From positions 230,450 to 294,449 of the forward strand of contig OMZY01000003.1 of NCBI GenBank assembly GCA_900315675.1: a stretch of DNA of 64,000 bases, in the 5' to 3' direction. The notes under the pieces are model-generated. The model was not told the origin of the DNA and did not search any database. It saw only the letters and a list, made by a program, of their open reading frames with translations. Numbering within the stretch: position 1 is the stretch's first letter; each line of letters opens with the position of its first letter. This stretch comes from an uncultured Eubacteriales bacterium (GTDB lineage: Bacteria > Bacillota > Clostridia > Christensenellales > Aristaeellaceae). The position numbers and the translations under genes were made by a program. Shown here in pieces: positions 7,317 through 16,647 of the stretch.

Positions 7317-8900
7317 ATGAAAAAATACTTGGGAAAACGGATCCTGCTGTCCATCCTTTCCCTGATTATTGTGGTCGGAACGGTCATGCTGCTGGTATTT
7401 ACCGTCATCAACCGCAATGTCATTTTCCAGATGGACGACACATGGAACAAAAAGAGCAATAATGACCGTATTTACTACGAATATACGATGTATTCGAAAT
7501 ACGGTTATCTTGACTTTACTGATTACTCAAACTTCCTGAAAAACAAGTATGAGCCTCTCTACGGCAGTGAATATACCAAGAATGCCGATTACAAGGCGGA
7601 CAAGGCAGCGATCCAGGACGAGAATACGTACCTGGAGAATGCTTCTGTACAGGAATTTATTGCCCAGAATGAAGAAAAGGGTTTCAAAGCGACTTATGTG
7701 GCTCCGGCCCGAGCCAAGTCGGGCAAGGTCAAGACAGGCGGCAATGCCTATCTGCTGGCCGTTCATGAAAAAAGCGTGTTTACACGCCTGTGGGATTATT
7801 TTACCCATCTGATTACTTTGGAAACAACGCGCGACGTCACCGATCCCGCACTGACGGAACGCTATATCCGGTTGGAGAAAGATCCCTACAGCGGCTTCTA
7901 TGCCCTGGTGGGTTCCGGCACAACCCATAAATACCTGCTGTATGTGGACGGGCGCTTCCCGTTCATCCACCAGAATTTCCTGCACCTGAACATCGGAACC
8001 TCCTATACCCGCTACCGCGGACAGGAGATCACGGACGTTATCCACCGCCCCGTAGGGGATCAGGTGAAACTCAAATCCCAGTATCCGGCCAAGCTGGGTA
8101 CGGATGAGTATACGGAAACAGCTATCGATTTCCACAGCCTGACCTATAACTACAATCCCCGTACCGCGTCTGAAGAAAAACAGTTCCCGGATCAGTATAC
8201 GAATTATTCCTATAACTACGGTGGATTGTCCATGATTGAGAATTCCTTTGTCATGGGCCTGATTGCCACGCTGATTGCCTACCTGCTGGGCCTGCCGCTG
8301 GGCATCCTGATGTCCCGGTATAAGGATGGCCTGTTCGACAAGCTCGGCAACGCCTATATTATCTTTATTATGGCTGTGCCGCCGCTGGCATACATTTTCC
8401 TGTTTGCCTCGGCCGGAACCAGCCTGCTGCATCTGCCCTACAAGTTTGCTAACGCCCAGGTGAAGATTACGGCGTATGTCCTGCCTATTATTTCCATGGC
8501 GCTGCCGTCCATCGGCGGCCTGATGAAGTGGATGCGCCGCTATATGATTGACCAGATGAACAGCGACTATGTGAAGTTCGCACGGGCTGAGGGACTGAGC
8601 GAGCGGGAAATCTACCGCAAGCACATTTCCCCCAACGCCATGATTTACCTGGTTCATGGCATCCCGGCCAACATCCTGGGCTGCCTGGTGGGCGCCATCG
8701 TTACGGAACGGGTATATTCCGTTCCCGGCGTCGGTAACCTGCTGACCACAGCCTTGGCCGGCCACGACAACGGCATTATTGTGGCCTGTACCCTGTTCTA
8801 TACAACCTTGTCCCTGATTTCTGTCATCCTGGGTGACCTGCTGCTGGCGAAAAAAGACCCGCGGATCTCGCTCACTACCAGTAAAGGAGGTGGGCGGTAA
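7317..8900 (+). CDS. oppB: Oligopeptide ABC importer permease, OppB-like, with large external insertion
   Basis: This 527-residue protein starts with one membrane segment (about residues 8-30) and has its MetI-type permease domain only from about residue 300 onward, with the EAA-type coupling loop EGLSEREIYRKHISPNA. Ordinary OppB proteins are near 310 residues and join these parts directly. The extra roughly 220 to 260 residues (about 35-300) are soluble and Tyr-rich and should lie outside the cell, where they could contact the binding protein or replace part of its docking function. The ribosome binding site before ATG 7317 is weak. The stop overlaps the oppC start (TAATG). Confidence 0.9.
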   Translation: MKKYLGKRILLSILSLIIVVGTVMLLVFTVINRNVIFQMDDTWNKKSNNDRIYYEYTMYSKYGYLDFTDYSNFLKNKYEPLYGSEYTKNADYKADKAAIQDENTYLENASVQEFIAQNEEKGFKATYVAPARAKSGKVKTGGNAYLLAVHEKSVFTRLWDYFTHLITLETTRDVTDPALTERYIRLEKDPYSGFYALVGSGTTHKYLLYVDGRFPFIHQNFLHLNIGTSYTRYRGQEITDVIHRPVGDQVKLKSQYPAKLGTDEYTETAIDFHSLTYNYNPRTASEEKQFPDQYTNYSYNYGGLSMIENSFVMGLIATLIAYLLGLPLGILMSRYKDGLFDKLGNAYIIFIMAVPPLAYIFLFASAGTSLLHLPYKFANAQVKITAYVLPIISMALPSIGGLMKWMRRYMIDQMNSDYVKFARAEGLSEREIYRKHISPNAMIYLVHGIPANILGCLVGAIVTERVYSVPGVGNLLTTALAGHDNGIIVACTLFYTTLSLISVILGDLLLAKKDPRISLTTSKGGGR

Positions 8901-9862
8901 TGTCTGAGAACATCAAGACTGTCCAGAACGACTTTGATTTTATCGATATTAATTCGATCCAGGCGGAAAAAATCACCGCGCCGCGCTATTCCTACTGGGC
9001 AAGCGTATTCCGGGTTTTCTTCAAGAAAAAGATCAACATTCTCCTGATTCTTCTGTTTGTCCTGCTGATTGCGTGCAGTTTTATCATTCCGGCTATCATA
9101 CCGTATAATTCCTACGAAAATGTAACGGACGCAAAAACCTACAACCTGACGCCCGGTGCCGCCATGGAGTATTTCGGCGGAGGCTTTAACCTGAAGTGGA
9201 TCCTTGGTACCGGCGGACAGGGAAACAGCATTTTTGCCGGCATCTGGGCTTCTGCCCGCACGAGTCTGCTGCTGGCCGTGATCTGCGCGGCCATCAACAT
9301 GACAGTCGGTATTGTTGTCGGCGCAATCTGGGGTTACAGCAAACGGCTGGACCAGATCCTGCTGATGCTTTACAACACTATTGCCAATGTTCCATATATC
9401 CTGCTGATTTCCGTACTGGTGTACATTATCGGTTCCGGTTTCTGGAGCTTTGTGTTCGCCCTGACGGTGACCGGCTGGCTGAGTATTGCCTACTTCTTCC
9501 GGACACAGGTTATGATTATCCGCGACCGGGAGTATTCGCTGGCTTCCCGCTGCCTGGGCACTCCGATTAACCGGATGATCAGCAAGAACATGCTGCCCTT
9601 CCTGACCAGCGTCATCGTGACCTTCCTGGCCACTGAGCTGCCCAGCTACATCAGCATGGAAGTTTTCCTGAGCTACATCGGTATCGGCCTGAGTGCGGAA
9701 GTGCCTTCCCTGGGCAAGATGATCCAGGAAGCACAGGGTGTATTCATGAATTACTGGTGGGAATTCTGGCCGCCCGTAATCATTGCCGCTGCCATTACCA
9801 TCATCCTGTATGTTCTGGGTCAGAACCTGGCAGACGCCACGGATCCCAGGACCCATATGTAA
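8900..9862 (+). CDS. oppC: Oligopeptide ABC importer permease, OppC-like
   Basis: This 320-residue permease has a short cytoplasmic N-terminus, a first membrane segment near residues 46-70, a short outer loop and a MetI domain with five further segments. The coupling loop contains SLASRCLGTPINRMISKNMLPFL. Length is normal for OppC, unlike its partner OppB. It pairs with OppB to form the membrane channel. The start overlaps the oppB stop by one base, and AAAGGAGGTGG precedes it. Confidence 0.92.
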   Translation: MSENIKTVQNDFDFIDINSIQAEKITAPRYSYWASVFRVFFKKKINILLILLFVLLIACSFIIPAIIPYNSYENVTDAKTYNLTPGAAMEYFGGGFNLKWILGTGGQGNSIFAGIWASARTSLLLAVICAAINMTVGIVVGAIWGYSKRLDQILLMLYNTIANVPYILLISVLVYIIGSGFWSFVFALTVTGWLSIAYFFRTQVMIIRDREYSLASRCLGTPINRMISKNMLPFLTSVIVTFLATELPSYISMEVFLSYIGIGLSAEVPSLGKMIQEAQGVFMNYWWEFWPPVIIAAAITIILYVLGQNLADATDPRTHM

Positions 9863-9878
9863 GGAGGGAGGAAAAGAA

Positions 9879-11684
9879 ATGGCAAACGAAAACAGAAAAG
9901 TCCTCCTTTCCCTGAAGGATGTTACAGTCAAATTCAACGTCCGCGGCCGGATCCTGACCGCAATCCGCAACGTATCCCTGGATATCTTTGAAAATGAATC
10001 CATCGCCATCGTCGGCGAGTCCGGCTCCGGTAAATCCGTGCTGACCAAGACGTTCGCCGGTATGCTGGAAACCAACGGATTTATTCCGGAAGGCAGCATC
10101 ATTTTTGCGGATGACGAGCTGTCCGATACCCGGGTAAAGCTGACGCCGAAGAACCGCCAGCTGGTGAAACGTGTGACCGGTATGCTGAACAAGGCTTCAG
10201 TACTGGAACGCGGTTCTGCCGAGTATCTGCAGATTCTGGCCAAAGAGCAGGAAATCAGGCATCAAAAAGGCCTGAACACCGAAGAAGAAGAGAAGTACAT
10301 AGCCGAACGCAAGGTACTGAAGGACGCTGCGATAGATACCCGGAACTATATCCAGACGCTTGACAGACATGCCAAGGCGGATCAGGCGGAAATCGCTGCC
10401 TGCGAGAAAAAACTGGCTGAGATCGAAGCAAAACGCAAGGCGCTGGAAGCTAAACGGGATCAGATTATGAAATCCCGCGGAAATGAATATGCGGGAAGCG
10501 CCGAAGCCGCAGAAGACGCCAAAGCCCTGGAAAACCTGAAGGTACTCCGTCAAAAAAAGATCGAAACGCCTGATCAGGAAGGGAATCCGTATGGACTGAA
10601 GGATGAGGTAATCGAGCGCAACAAGATCCTGGCTTATGAAACGCTGCTGTCTATCGGCCGGTATCCGCTTTATTCACAGCTTCAGTTCATTCCAAAACTG
10701 CACAAGGCATTCCGGGACGCTATGAAAGCCGGGGAGGACCTGCGCGATACAGGCGTATTGAACCGGATTTTCCAGACCTGCGCGTTCTATGTGCAATACC
10801 GGTCTGTGGATGAGGAAAAGAATGAAGTGGTGGGCTACGCGATTATCGACTGCGCCCACGTAAAATATACCAAAGACTGGCAGCAGATCCGCGGATGCCG
10901 GATTGCTACGGTATTCCAGGATCCTATGACCAGTCTGAATCCGGTTATCACGATTGGTAAGCAGATCATGACGGTGGTGCTGAAGCACCAGAAGTGTTCA
11001 CAGGAAGAAGCGAAGAAACGTACGCTGGACATCATGGCGAAGGTGGGCATTCCTGAGCCTGAAAAGCGTTTTGACGATTATCCCTTCCAGTATTCCGGCG
11101 GTATGCGGCAGCGTATTGTTATCGCAATCGCCCTGAGCTGCCAGCCGAAGATCCTGATCTGCGACGAGCCGACCACGGCTCTGGACGTGACGATTCAGGC
11201 TCAGATCCTTCAGTTGATCAAGGATCTGCAGCGTGACCTGGGATTCACCACGGTTTATATTACCCACGACCTCGGCGTTGTGGCCAACGTGGCGGAACGC
11301 GTGGCTGTGCTGTACGCCGGACAGATTGTTGAGCTGGGTACGGTGGAGGACATTTTCTATGATCCGAAGCATCCCTATACCTGGGCGCTGCTGTCCTCCC
11401 TGCCGCAGCTGACCGAACGGGGAACAGACCTGTTCTCCATTCCCGGCACGCCGCCGTCCCTGTACAACAAGATCACCGGCGACGCGTTTGCGCCGCGGAA
11501 CCAGTACGCGATGGCAATCGACCTGAAGGAAGAACCGCCCATGTTCCAGGTCAGCGATACCCATTATGCCAAGACCTGGCTGCTGGATCCCCGGGCACCG
11601 AAAACCGAAGCACCGAAGAATATCCAGAACCTGCATGAGAAAATGGTTCAGATCTACGGTGATTCCGAAGGCGAGGGAGAGTAA
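9879..11684 (+). CDS. oppD: Oligopeptide importer ATPase, OppD-like, with long insertion between Walker A and Q-loop
   Basis: This 601-residue ATPase has Walker A GESGSGKS near residue 47, Q-loop [11 protein letters not shown] near 345, signature YSGGMRQRI near 404, Walker [10 protein letters not shown], switch ITHDLGV, and the OppD/OppF C-terminal extension (HPYTWALL). OppD proteins are usually about 330-360 residues with the Q-loop about 50-60 residues after Walker A. Here roughly 250 residues are inserted (about 65-335). The insertion contains a highly charged Lys/Glu-rich coiled-coil-like stretch ([20 protein letters not shown]) followed by a more globular part. The ATP-site motifs are intact, so it is probably active. 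ATG 9879 is preceded by GGAGGGAGG; an upstream in-frame ATG at 9783 lies inside oppC and was rejected. Confidence 0.92.
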   Translation: MANENRKVLLSLKDVTVKFNVRGRILTAIRNVSLDIFENESIAIVGESGSGKSVLTKTFAGMLETNGFIPEGSIIFADDELSDTRVKLTPKNRQLVKRVTGMLNKASVLERGSAEYLQILAKEQEIRHQKGLNTEEEEKYIAERKVLKDAAIDTRNYIQTLDRHAKADQAEIAACEKKLAEIEAKRKALEAKRDQIMKSRGNEYAGSAEAAEDAKALENLKVLRQKKIETPDQEGNPYGLKDEVIERNKILAYETLLSIGRYPLYSQLQFIPKLHKAFRDAMKAGEDLRDTGVLNRIFQTCAFYVQYRSVDEEKNEVVGYAIIDCAHVKYTKDWQQIRGCRIATVFQDPMTSLNPVITIGKQIMTVVLKHQKCSQEEAKKRTLDIMAKVGIPEPEKRFDDYPFQYSGGMRQRIVIAIALSCQPKILICDEPTTALDVTIQAQILQLIKDLQRDLGFTTVYITHDLGVVANVAERVAVLYAGQIVELGTVEDIFYDPKHPYTWALLSSLPQLTERGTDLFSIPGTPPSLYNKITGDAFAPRNQYAMAIDLKEEPPMFQVSDTHYAKTWLLDPRAPKTEAPKNIQNLHEKMVQIYGDSEGEGE

Positions 11685-11687
11685 GCA

Positions 11688-12629
11688 ATGGACAATCAGA
11701 ACAACAGGGAAGTACTGCTTTCCGTCCAGAACCTGGACGTAGTATTTCACCAGGGAAAGAACAGCTTCAAGGCTGTAAGCGATGTCAGCTTTGACATCTA
11801 CAAGGGTGAGACTCTCTCGCTGGTGGGCGAATCCGGTTCCGGTAAAACCACCATCGGCCGGGCCATTGTGCGGATCAATCCCTGCAGCAACGGAGCTATA
11901 TATTTCAAGGGAAAAAAGATTTCCGGGAAACTGAGCCGGAAGGATGACCGGGAAGTGATCCGCAAGATCCAGATGGTTTTCCAGGATCCGGCGGCTTCCC
12001 TGAATGAGCGTGCAACGATCGAATATATTATTTCCGAGGGCCTGTACAACTTCCATCTGTATGAGAATGACCGTGACCGGATGCAGAAGGTGGAAAAGGC
12101 AATCAATGATGTCGGCCTGCTGCCCGAACACCTGACACGGTATCCCCACGAGTTTTCCGGCGGACAGCGGCAGCGCGTCGGACTGGCACGTTCCATCGTT
12201 ATGGAGCCGGAACTGATTGTGGCGGATGAACCGATCTCTGCACTGGATGTGTCCATCCGCGCACAGGTACTGAACCTGCTGAAAAAATTCCAGCAGGAAC
12301 GCGGACTGACTTATCTGTTCATCGCGCATGACCTGTCCATTGTCCGGTTTATTTCCGACCGTATTGTTGTTATCTACAAGGGACGGATTATGGAGGTTGC
12401 GGAGACTGAAGAACTGTTTGCCTATCCGCTGCATCCCTATACCCGTTCGCTGATGAGCGCTATTCCGATTCCGGATCCGATTCTGGAAAAGAAGAAGAAG
12501 CTCTTTGTGTATGAGCCGAAGGAATACGGCGAAAGCGATCATCCGGAACTGGTGGATTTGGGCAACGGACACTGGCTGTACGGAACGGCCGAAGAAATTG
12601 AAGAAGCGAGACATAAACGCTTCGACTGA
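11688..12629 (+). CDS. oppF: Oligopeptide importer ATPase, OppF-like
   Basis: This 313-residue ATPase has Walker [11 protein letters not shown]-loop [11 protein letters not shown], signature FSGGQRQRV, Walker [13 protein letters not shown], switch IAHDLSI and the [12 protein letters not shown] extension. Length and spacing are normal for OppF, so the long insertion in OppD is specific to that subunit. It should form the ATPase heterodimer with OppD. It starts four bases after the oppD stop, within the same operon. Confidence 0.93.
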   Translation: MDNQNNREVLLSVQNLDVVFHQGKNSFKAVSDVSFDIYKGETLSLVGESGSGKTTIGRAIVRINPCSNGAIYFKGKKISGKLSRKDDREVIRKIQMVFQDPAASLNERATIEYIISEGLYNFHLYENDRDRMQKVEKAINDVGLLPEHLTRYPHEFSGGQRQRVGLARSIVMEPELIVADEPISALDVSIRAQVLNLLKKFQQERGLTYLFIAHDLSIVRFISDRIVVIYKGRIMEVAETEELFAYPLHPYTRSLMSAIPIPDPILEKKKKLFVYEPKEYGESDHPELVDLGNGHWLYGTAEEIEEARHKRFD

Positions 12630-12649
12630 GAACGGGAAGGAAGTAATAC

Positions 12650-13801
12650 ATGTTCCGGAATCCCAAGATTGTGATCCGACTGATCCTGTTTATCCTGGCC
12701 TTTGCGCTGGCAGTGTTTTCTTTCACCTATGGCGTGAAGCAGATCGGACACAGGGAACCCGGCTGGCAGACCATTGAGGTGGACGCGCAGAAAGGACATG
12801 TGACCTATACCGGAGGACTGACCTTTATGTACTGGGCGGAAGGCAGCGACGCTGCGATCCGCGAACTGAGCGATAACGTCAAAAAGGTGTACAGCGATTC
12901 CCTTTATCGGAATGTGGAACTGCTGGACGCACGCAATCCCTATGAGGAATCAGTCAACCTGGCCTCCCTGAATGAAAGGGAAGGCCAGGTTGTTACTGTT
13001 TCTGAAAGGCTGGGGAAGGTGCTGAAAGAGGCACTGAATCAAACCAGAGAAAACGCCGGATACAGCGTATTTGCCGGAGCGCTGTGGAACGAATGGCAGA
13101 CGCTGCTGTACCTGGACGAACCGCAATCCTTTGATCCGGCGGTAAACGAAGAACAGGCGGCAAAAATCCGGAAACTGGTTGAGCTGATCAACGCTCCCGA
13201 TACTTTTTCACTGGAAATTACAGAGAAAGGGTCGGAAACAGAGGTTTGTTTCAGGACATCTCCTGAATACCGACAGGTTATGGAGGAACTGGAAATAACA
13301 GCGCCTGCGCTGGACCTTGGCGTTATGCGGGACGCGGTGCTGATGGATCTGGTGGCGGAGGATCTCTGCGCCGCCGGTTATACAGAAGGCGTGCTTTACA
13401 GCAAAACCGGACTGGCGGTGCTGTGCGGAAAGGGCAGAACGCTGACTGTTTTCCCTGAGGAGGATGAACGGCCGGAAACGTCCCTGACAGTAACCGGACC
13501 GGCAGTTACTCTGCGCTTCAGCGCATCGGAACCCGGAACTGACAATTATGGCGCCTATGAAGCCGCCGGAATGAAAAGACACGCGTTTTTTGACACAAGG
13601 ACCGGGGATTTTCATAACCGGATCGAAGACGCGGTGATTGCCGGGGAAGGGATTTCTGCCAGGGAGACGGTACGGCAGATGCTGCTGCTGAACTGCGCTG
13701 AAGATCCGGAAACTGTCAGCTGGCCGGATTCGATGAGAGGCATCTGGACTTTACAGGGTGACGCCGCCGGGACTGTTTATGCAGGCGGGGAAAAAGACTA
13801 A
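12650..13801 (+). CDS. Membrane-anchored protein, probably a degenerate ApbE-like (flavin transferase) homologue
   Basis: This 383-residue protein has one N-terminal membrane segment (about residues 7-27) and an extracellular body. The order of motifs recalls ApbE, the FAD:protein FMN transferase: an N-terminal strand region, a segment resembling the loop leading to TGAFD (residues about 125-145), LDLGVMRDAVLMDLVAEDL in place of DLGGIAKGYAxDxAxxxL, and FFDTRTGDF in place of HIIDPRTGxP. The lysine of the GIAKG motif and the usual C-terminal ADALSTA metal site are not seen, so transferase activity is doubtful. It is the last gene of the importer operon, 20 bases after oppF, and ends at a strong terminator. 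A role as an accessory membrane factor is an inference; an unrelated fold is possible. Confidence 0.5.
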   Translation: MFRNPKIVIRLILFILAFALAVFSFTYGVKQIGHREPGWQTIEVDAQKGHVTYTGGLTFMYWAEGSDAAIRELSDNVKKVYSDSLYRNVELLDARNPYEESVNLASLNEREGQVVTVSERLGKVLKEALNQTRENAGYSVFAGALWNEWQTLLYLDEPQSFDPAVNEEQAAKIRKLVELINAPDTFSLEITEKGSETEVCFRTSPEYRQVMEELEITAPALDLGVMRDAVLMDLVAEDLCAAGYTEGVLYSKTGLAVLCGKGRTLTVFPEEDERPETSLTVTGPAVTLRFSASEPGTDNYGAYEAAGMKRHAFFDTRTGDFHNRIEDAVIAGEGISARETVRQMLLLNCAEDPETVSWPDSMRGIWTLQGDAAGTVYAGGEKD

Positions 13802-13844
13802 AAAAGGCTCATCGTCGCAGCGGTGACAATGAACAATGGCGAAG

Positions 13845-13875
13845 GAAACGGTTTCCGAAAGGAAACCGTTTTTTT
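13845..13875 (+). terminator. Intrinsic terminator of the oligopeptide importer operon
   Basis: AAACGGTTTCC, loop GAAA and its complement (13861-13871) run directly into a T run ending at 13875. Confidence 0.9.
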
Positions 13876-14107
13876 GATTTGTGCGGCTTTCAGCAGATTG
13901 GGGGATGATACCCGGATGACGGGTAATACCAGGAGGCAGAATTTTTACAAGTGTAAAGGAAAAAAGATATTGACTTTGCTGAGGCGGTTATGATATATTC
14001 CTGCTCACCGTCGTATTGATAATTCAGGATTCATACAAGAATTCAGGATAATCCGCTGCGAAATAATGCCCGATGAGATACGGGATAAAAAAGCCGGAGG
14101 ATTTGTC
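13876..14107 (+). promoter_or_regulatory. Gap with promoter of the ABC-2 transporter
   Basis: The gap 13802-14107 holds no gene. TTGACT (13970-13975), an 18-base spacer and TATATT (13994-13999) form a good promoter. The leader then contains a direct repeat of AATTCAGGAT (around 14021-14030 and 14040-14049). GGAGG lies just before ATG 14108. Confidence 0.65.
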
Positions 14108-14917
14108 ATGAGCTATATTTTTGTCGACCATCTTTGTAAGTCTTTTGTTGTCCGCAAAAAGCGTGAGAAGGGTGCTTTGCTGCGGGAAAAAGAGACCGTG
14201 CACGCGCTGAAGGATGTCTCCTTTGAGATCGAAAAAGGAGAGCTGGTGGGCTATATCGGGCCGAACGGAGCGGGGAAGTCCACCACGGTCAAGATCCTGT
14301 CCGGCATCCTGGTGCCGGACAGCGGGACAGTGCGCGTCGGCGGCAGGACGCCCTGGGAAAACCGGAAGGAGCATGTGAGCCACATCGGGGTAGTATTCGG
14401 CCAGCGGACCCAGCTGTGGTGGGACGTGCCGCTGCTGGACAGCTATTCCCTGCTGAAGGACATCTACAGGGTGCCGGAGGAAAAGTACCGCAAGCGGCTG
14501 GATGAACTGACGGAGGCGCTGCAGCTGGGTGACCTGCTGCGGACGCCGCTGCGGCTGCTGAGCCTGGGACAGCGCATGCGGGCGGAGCTTTGCGGCAGCC
14601 TGCTGCACAGTCCGGAGCTGCTGTTCCTGGATGAGCCGACCATCGGTCTGGACGCGGTGAGCAAGCTGTCCCTGCGGGACTTCCTGCTGTGGGAGAACAA
14701 GGAACGGGGAACTACAATCCTGCTGACAACCCATGACATGGAGGATATTGCGGCCCTATGTTCCCGGGTGATGGTCATCGGCCACGGCAGCAAGCTGTAT
14801 GACGGCGGACTGCAGGAGATGATCTCGAAATACGATGAAAAGCGAACCATGCAGGTGGAGGAACATCAGAATATCGACCTGGTAATCGCGGCGATGTACA
14901 GGGATCTTGGCCTTTGA
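14108..14917 (+). CDS. ABC-2 type transporter ATPase (COG4586-like)
   Basis: This 269-residue ATPase has Walker A GPNGAGKSTT, the family-typical FGQRTQLWWDVPLLDSYSLL, signature LSLGQRMRAEL, Walker B LLFLDEPTIGLD and switch TTHDMED. This subgroup is usually encoded with two six-helix ABC-2 permeases of unknown substrate, as here. I chose ATG 14108 for its GGAGG; an ATG at 14066 lacks a ribosome binding site. The last codons and the stop lie in the left arm and loop of a perfect 15-base inverted repeat (14901-14934). Confidence 0.88.
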   Translation: MSYIFVDHLCKSFVVRKKREKGALLREKETVHALKDVSFEIEKGELVGYIGPNGAGKSTTVKILSGILVPDSGTVRVGGRTPWENRKEHVSHIGVVFGQRTQLWWDVPLLDSYSLLKDIYRVPEEKYRKRLDELTEALQLGDLLRTPLRLLSLGQRMRAELCGSLLHSPELLFLDEPTIGLDAVSKLSLRDFLLWENKERGTTILLTTHDMEDIAALCSRVMVIGHGSKLYDGGLQEMISKYDEKRTMQVEEHQNIDLVIAAMYRDLGL

Positions 14918-14934
14918 TAAAAGGCCAAGATCCC
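14901..14934. repeat. Inverted repeat overlapping the ATPase stop codon
   Basis: GGGATCTTGGCCTTT (14901-14915) is followed by GATA and then by its perfect complement. The left arm encodes the native C-terminus and the stop starts at 14915. There is no T run, so a plain terminator is unlikely. The array of small hairpins follows directly. Confidence 0.85.
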
Positions 14935-15032
14935 AATGAATTATCAGCCTGCGGCTGATATGAATTATTTTCCTTCGGAAAATATGAATTGTTCGTCTGT
15001 GACGAACATGAATTATCCGGCTGACGCCGGAT
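14935..15032. repeat. Hairpin array A: four variable hairpins with ATGAATT spacers
   Basis: Four units of about 24 bases each consist of the spacer ATGAATT plus a 7-base stem, a 3-4 base loop and the complementary stem. The stems are ATCAGCC, ATTTTCC, GTTCGTC and ATCCGGC, each perfectly paired but unrelated to each other. The array separates the ATPase from the first permease of one operon. Confidence 0.85.
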
Positions 15033-15049
15033 GTGATTAAGAGGTTGAG

Positions 15050-15841
15050 ATGAAAGCATATTATTCGATATTCCGGATGAGACGGAGAATGGAGACGCAG
15101 TACCGGGGCGCGGTGCTGGGCGGACTGATCTGCCAGACATTCTTCGGACTGGTGCTGGTAGCGATCTACCGGGCGATGTATGCGGGAAAGCCGCAGGACA
15201 TGCCGCTGAGCAATATCACTACCTATGTATGGCTGCAGCAGGCATTTTTCCGGATGCTGCTGAGCACGGACACAGACCTGCTGGACAGGATCCGGACAGG
15301 GGCAATTGCCTATGACCTGTGCCGGCCGCTGCACCTGTACGGCTATTACTATTCCCGGGTGCTGGCAATGAAGATGACCGGGAGCATCCTGCGGGCCCTG
15401 CCGATGCTGGTGATCGCGGCGTTGCTGCCGGCGGGATGGGGACTTGCCCTGCCGGCTTCTGTACCGGCACTGCTGGCTGCGCTGGCAGCCCTGATCCTGG
15501 GCATGTTCTGTATCTGTGCCCTGGAAAATGTCACGATGGGACTGACGATGCGCACGCTGGATCCCCGGGGCGTGCAGGCCCTGCTGAACCTGCTGCTGAT
15601 GACGTTCAGCGGAAATATCCTGCCGCTGACGCTGTTTCCGGACAGCTGGCAGAAGGTGATCACCGTGCTGCCCTATGCCCAGATGCTGGATGCGCCGATC
15701 CGGCTGTATAACGGAGAGTATCCGCTGGGACAGGCGCCGGTGGTGATGATGACCCAGCTCTGCTGGACGGTGCTGCTGGTGGCGGGCGGATGCCTGCTGT
15801 GGCGCGCGAACCAGAAGAAAATGATTGTGCAGGGAGGCTGA
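15050..15841 (+). CDS. ABC-2 transporter permease (COG4587-like)
   Basis: This 263-residue integral membrane protein has about six hydrophobic segments, a basic N-terminus and no extracellular domain. It sits between the ATPase and a second permease, the usual composition of this exporter type (ATPase plus two different ABC-2 permeases). GAGGTTGAG precedes ATG 15050. It is separated from the ATPase gene by hairpin array A. Substrate unknown. Confidence 0.82.
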   Translation: MKAYYSIFRMRRRMETQYRGAVLGGLICQTFFGLVLVAIYRAMYAGKPQDMPLSNITTYVWLQQAFFRMLLSTDTDLLDRIRTGAIAYDLCRPLHLYGYYYSRVLAMKMTGSILRALPMLVIAALLPAGWGLALPASVPALLAALAALILGMFCICALENVTMGLTMRTLDPRGVQALLNLLLMTFSGNILPLTLFPDSWQKVITVLPYAQMLDAPIRLYNGEYPLGQAPVVMMTQLCWTVLLVAGGCLLWRANQKKMIVQGG

Positions 15842-15845
15842 GAAG

Positions 15846-16646
15846 ATGAATACCCTTCGTTTGTACTGCCGGTCCATGGCCATGCTGATCAAAAGCCAGC
15901 TGCAGTATCCGCTTTCCTTCCTGATGCAGACCCTGGCACAGCTGGTAATGGAAGGCGGCGAACTGTTGGCGGTGATCCTGCTGATTGACCGGTTTGACCG
16001 GGTGAACCAGTGGGGTCCCGGAGACCTGTATTTCTTTTTCGGGCTGATGTCGGTTTCCTTTTACCTGACAGAGATTTTCGGACGGGGCCTGACAGGCAAT
16101 TTCCCGTCCATGGTGCGGAACGGGCAGCTGGATACGCTGATGCTGCGTCCCAGGGGGATCCTGACCCAGGTGCTGTGCAGCGGGGCGGATCCGCGGCGGA
16201 TTGCCTGCATTGCGGTGGGTACCGTGAGCCTGGTCATGGGCAGCCGGATTTCCGAAATTGCCTGGTCGCCGCTGAAAGTGCTGATGATGGCGGAATCGAT
16301 TTTCTTCAGCTTCTGGCTGATCCTGGGGCTTTTCATGGTGGAGGCGATCCTGACGATCCACAGCGTGAAGTCCATTGAGCTGGCAAATACCCTCACCTAC
16401 GGCGGGCGCAGCGCCTGCGAGTATCCCAGCGATATCTATCCCCGGCCGCTGAGGATCCTGTTCACGGTGGTGGCGCCCTTTGCACTGGTAATGCATGTGC
16501 CCGCTTCCATTATTCTGGACAAGCCGCTGTTCGGCTGGCCGGTATGGACCGGGTTTGTGACGCCCCTGGCGGGGCTGGTGCTGTTCGGCGTGATGTACAT
16601 GCTGTTCAGGATGGCGATGAAGTACTACAGATCAACGGGAAGCTGA
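15846..16646 (+). CDS. ABC-2 transporter permease (COG3694-like)
   Basis: This 266-residue membrane protein has about six hydrophobic segments and the SIELANTLTYGGRSACEYPSDIYP region resembling COG3694 permeases before the last segments. ATG 15846 lies four bases after the preceding stop, and GGGAGG precedes it. It should form a heterodimeric channel with the preceding permease. A 14-base inverted repeat and hairpin array B follow the stop. Confidence 0.82.
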   Translation: MNTLRLYCRSMAMLIKSQLQYPLSFLMQTLAQLVMEGGELLAVILLIDRFDRVNQWGPGDLYFFFGLMSVSFYLTEIFGRGLTGNFPSMVRNGQLDTLMLRPRGILTQVLCSGADPRRIACIAVGTVSLVMGSRISEIAWSPLKVLMMAESIFFSFWLILGLFMVEAILTIHSVKSIELANTLTYGGRSACEYPSDIYPRPLRILFTVVAPFALVMHVPASIILDKPLFGWPVWTGFVTPLAGLVLFGVMYMLFRMAMKYYRSTGS

Positions 16647-16647
16647 T

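Noticed and set aside
14935-15032. Possible CRISPR array
   Set aside because: The constant part is only seven bases, the variable parts are self-complementary, and no cas genes are present.
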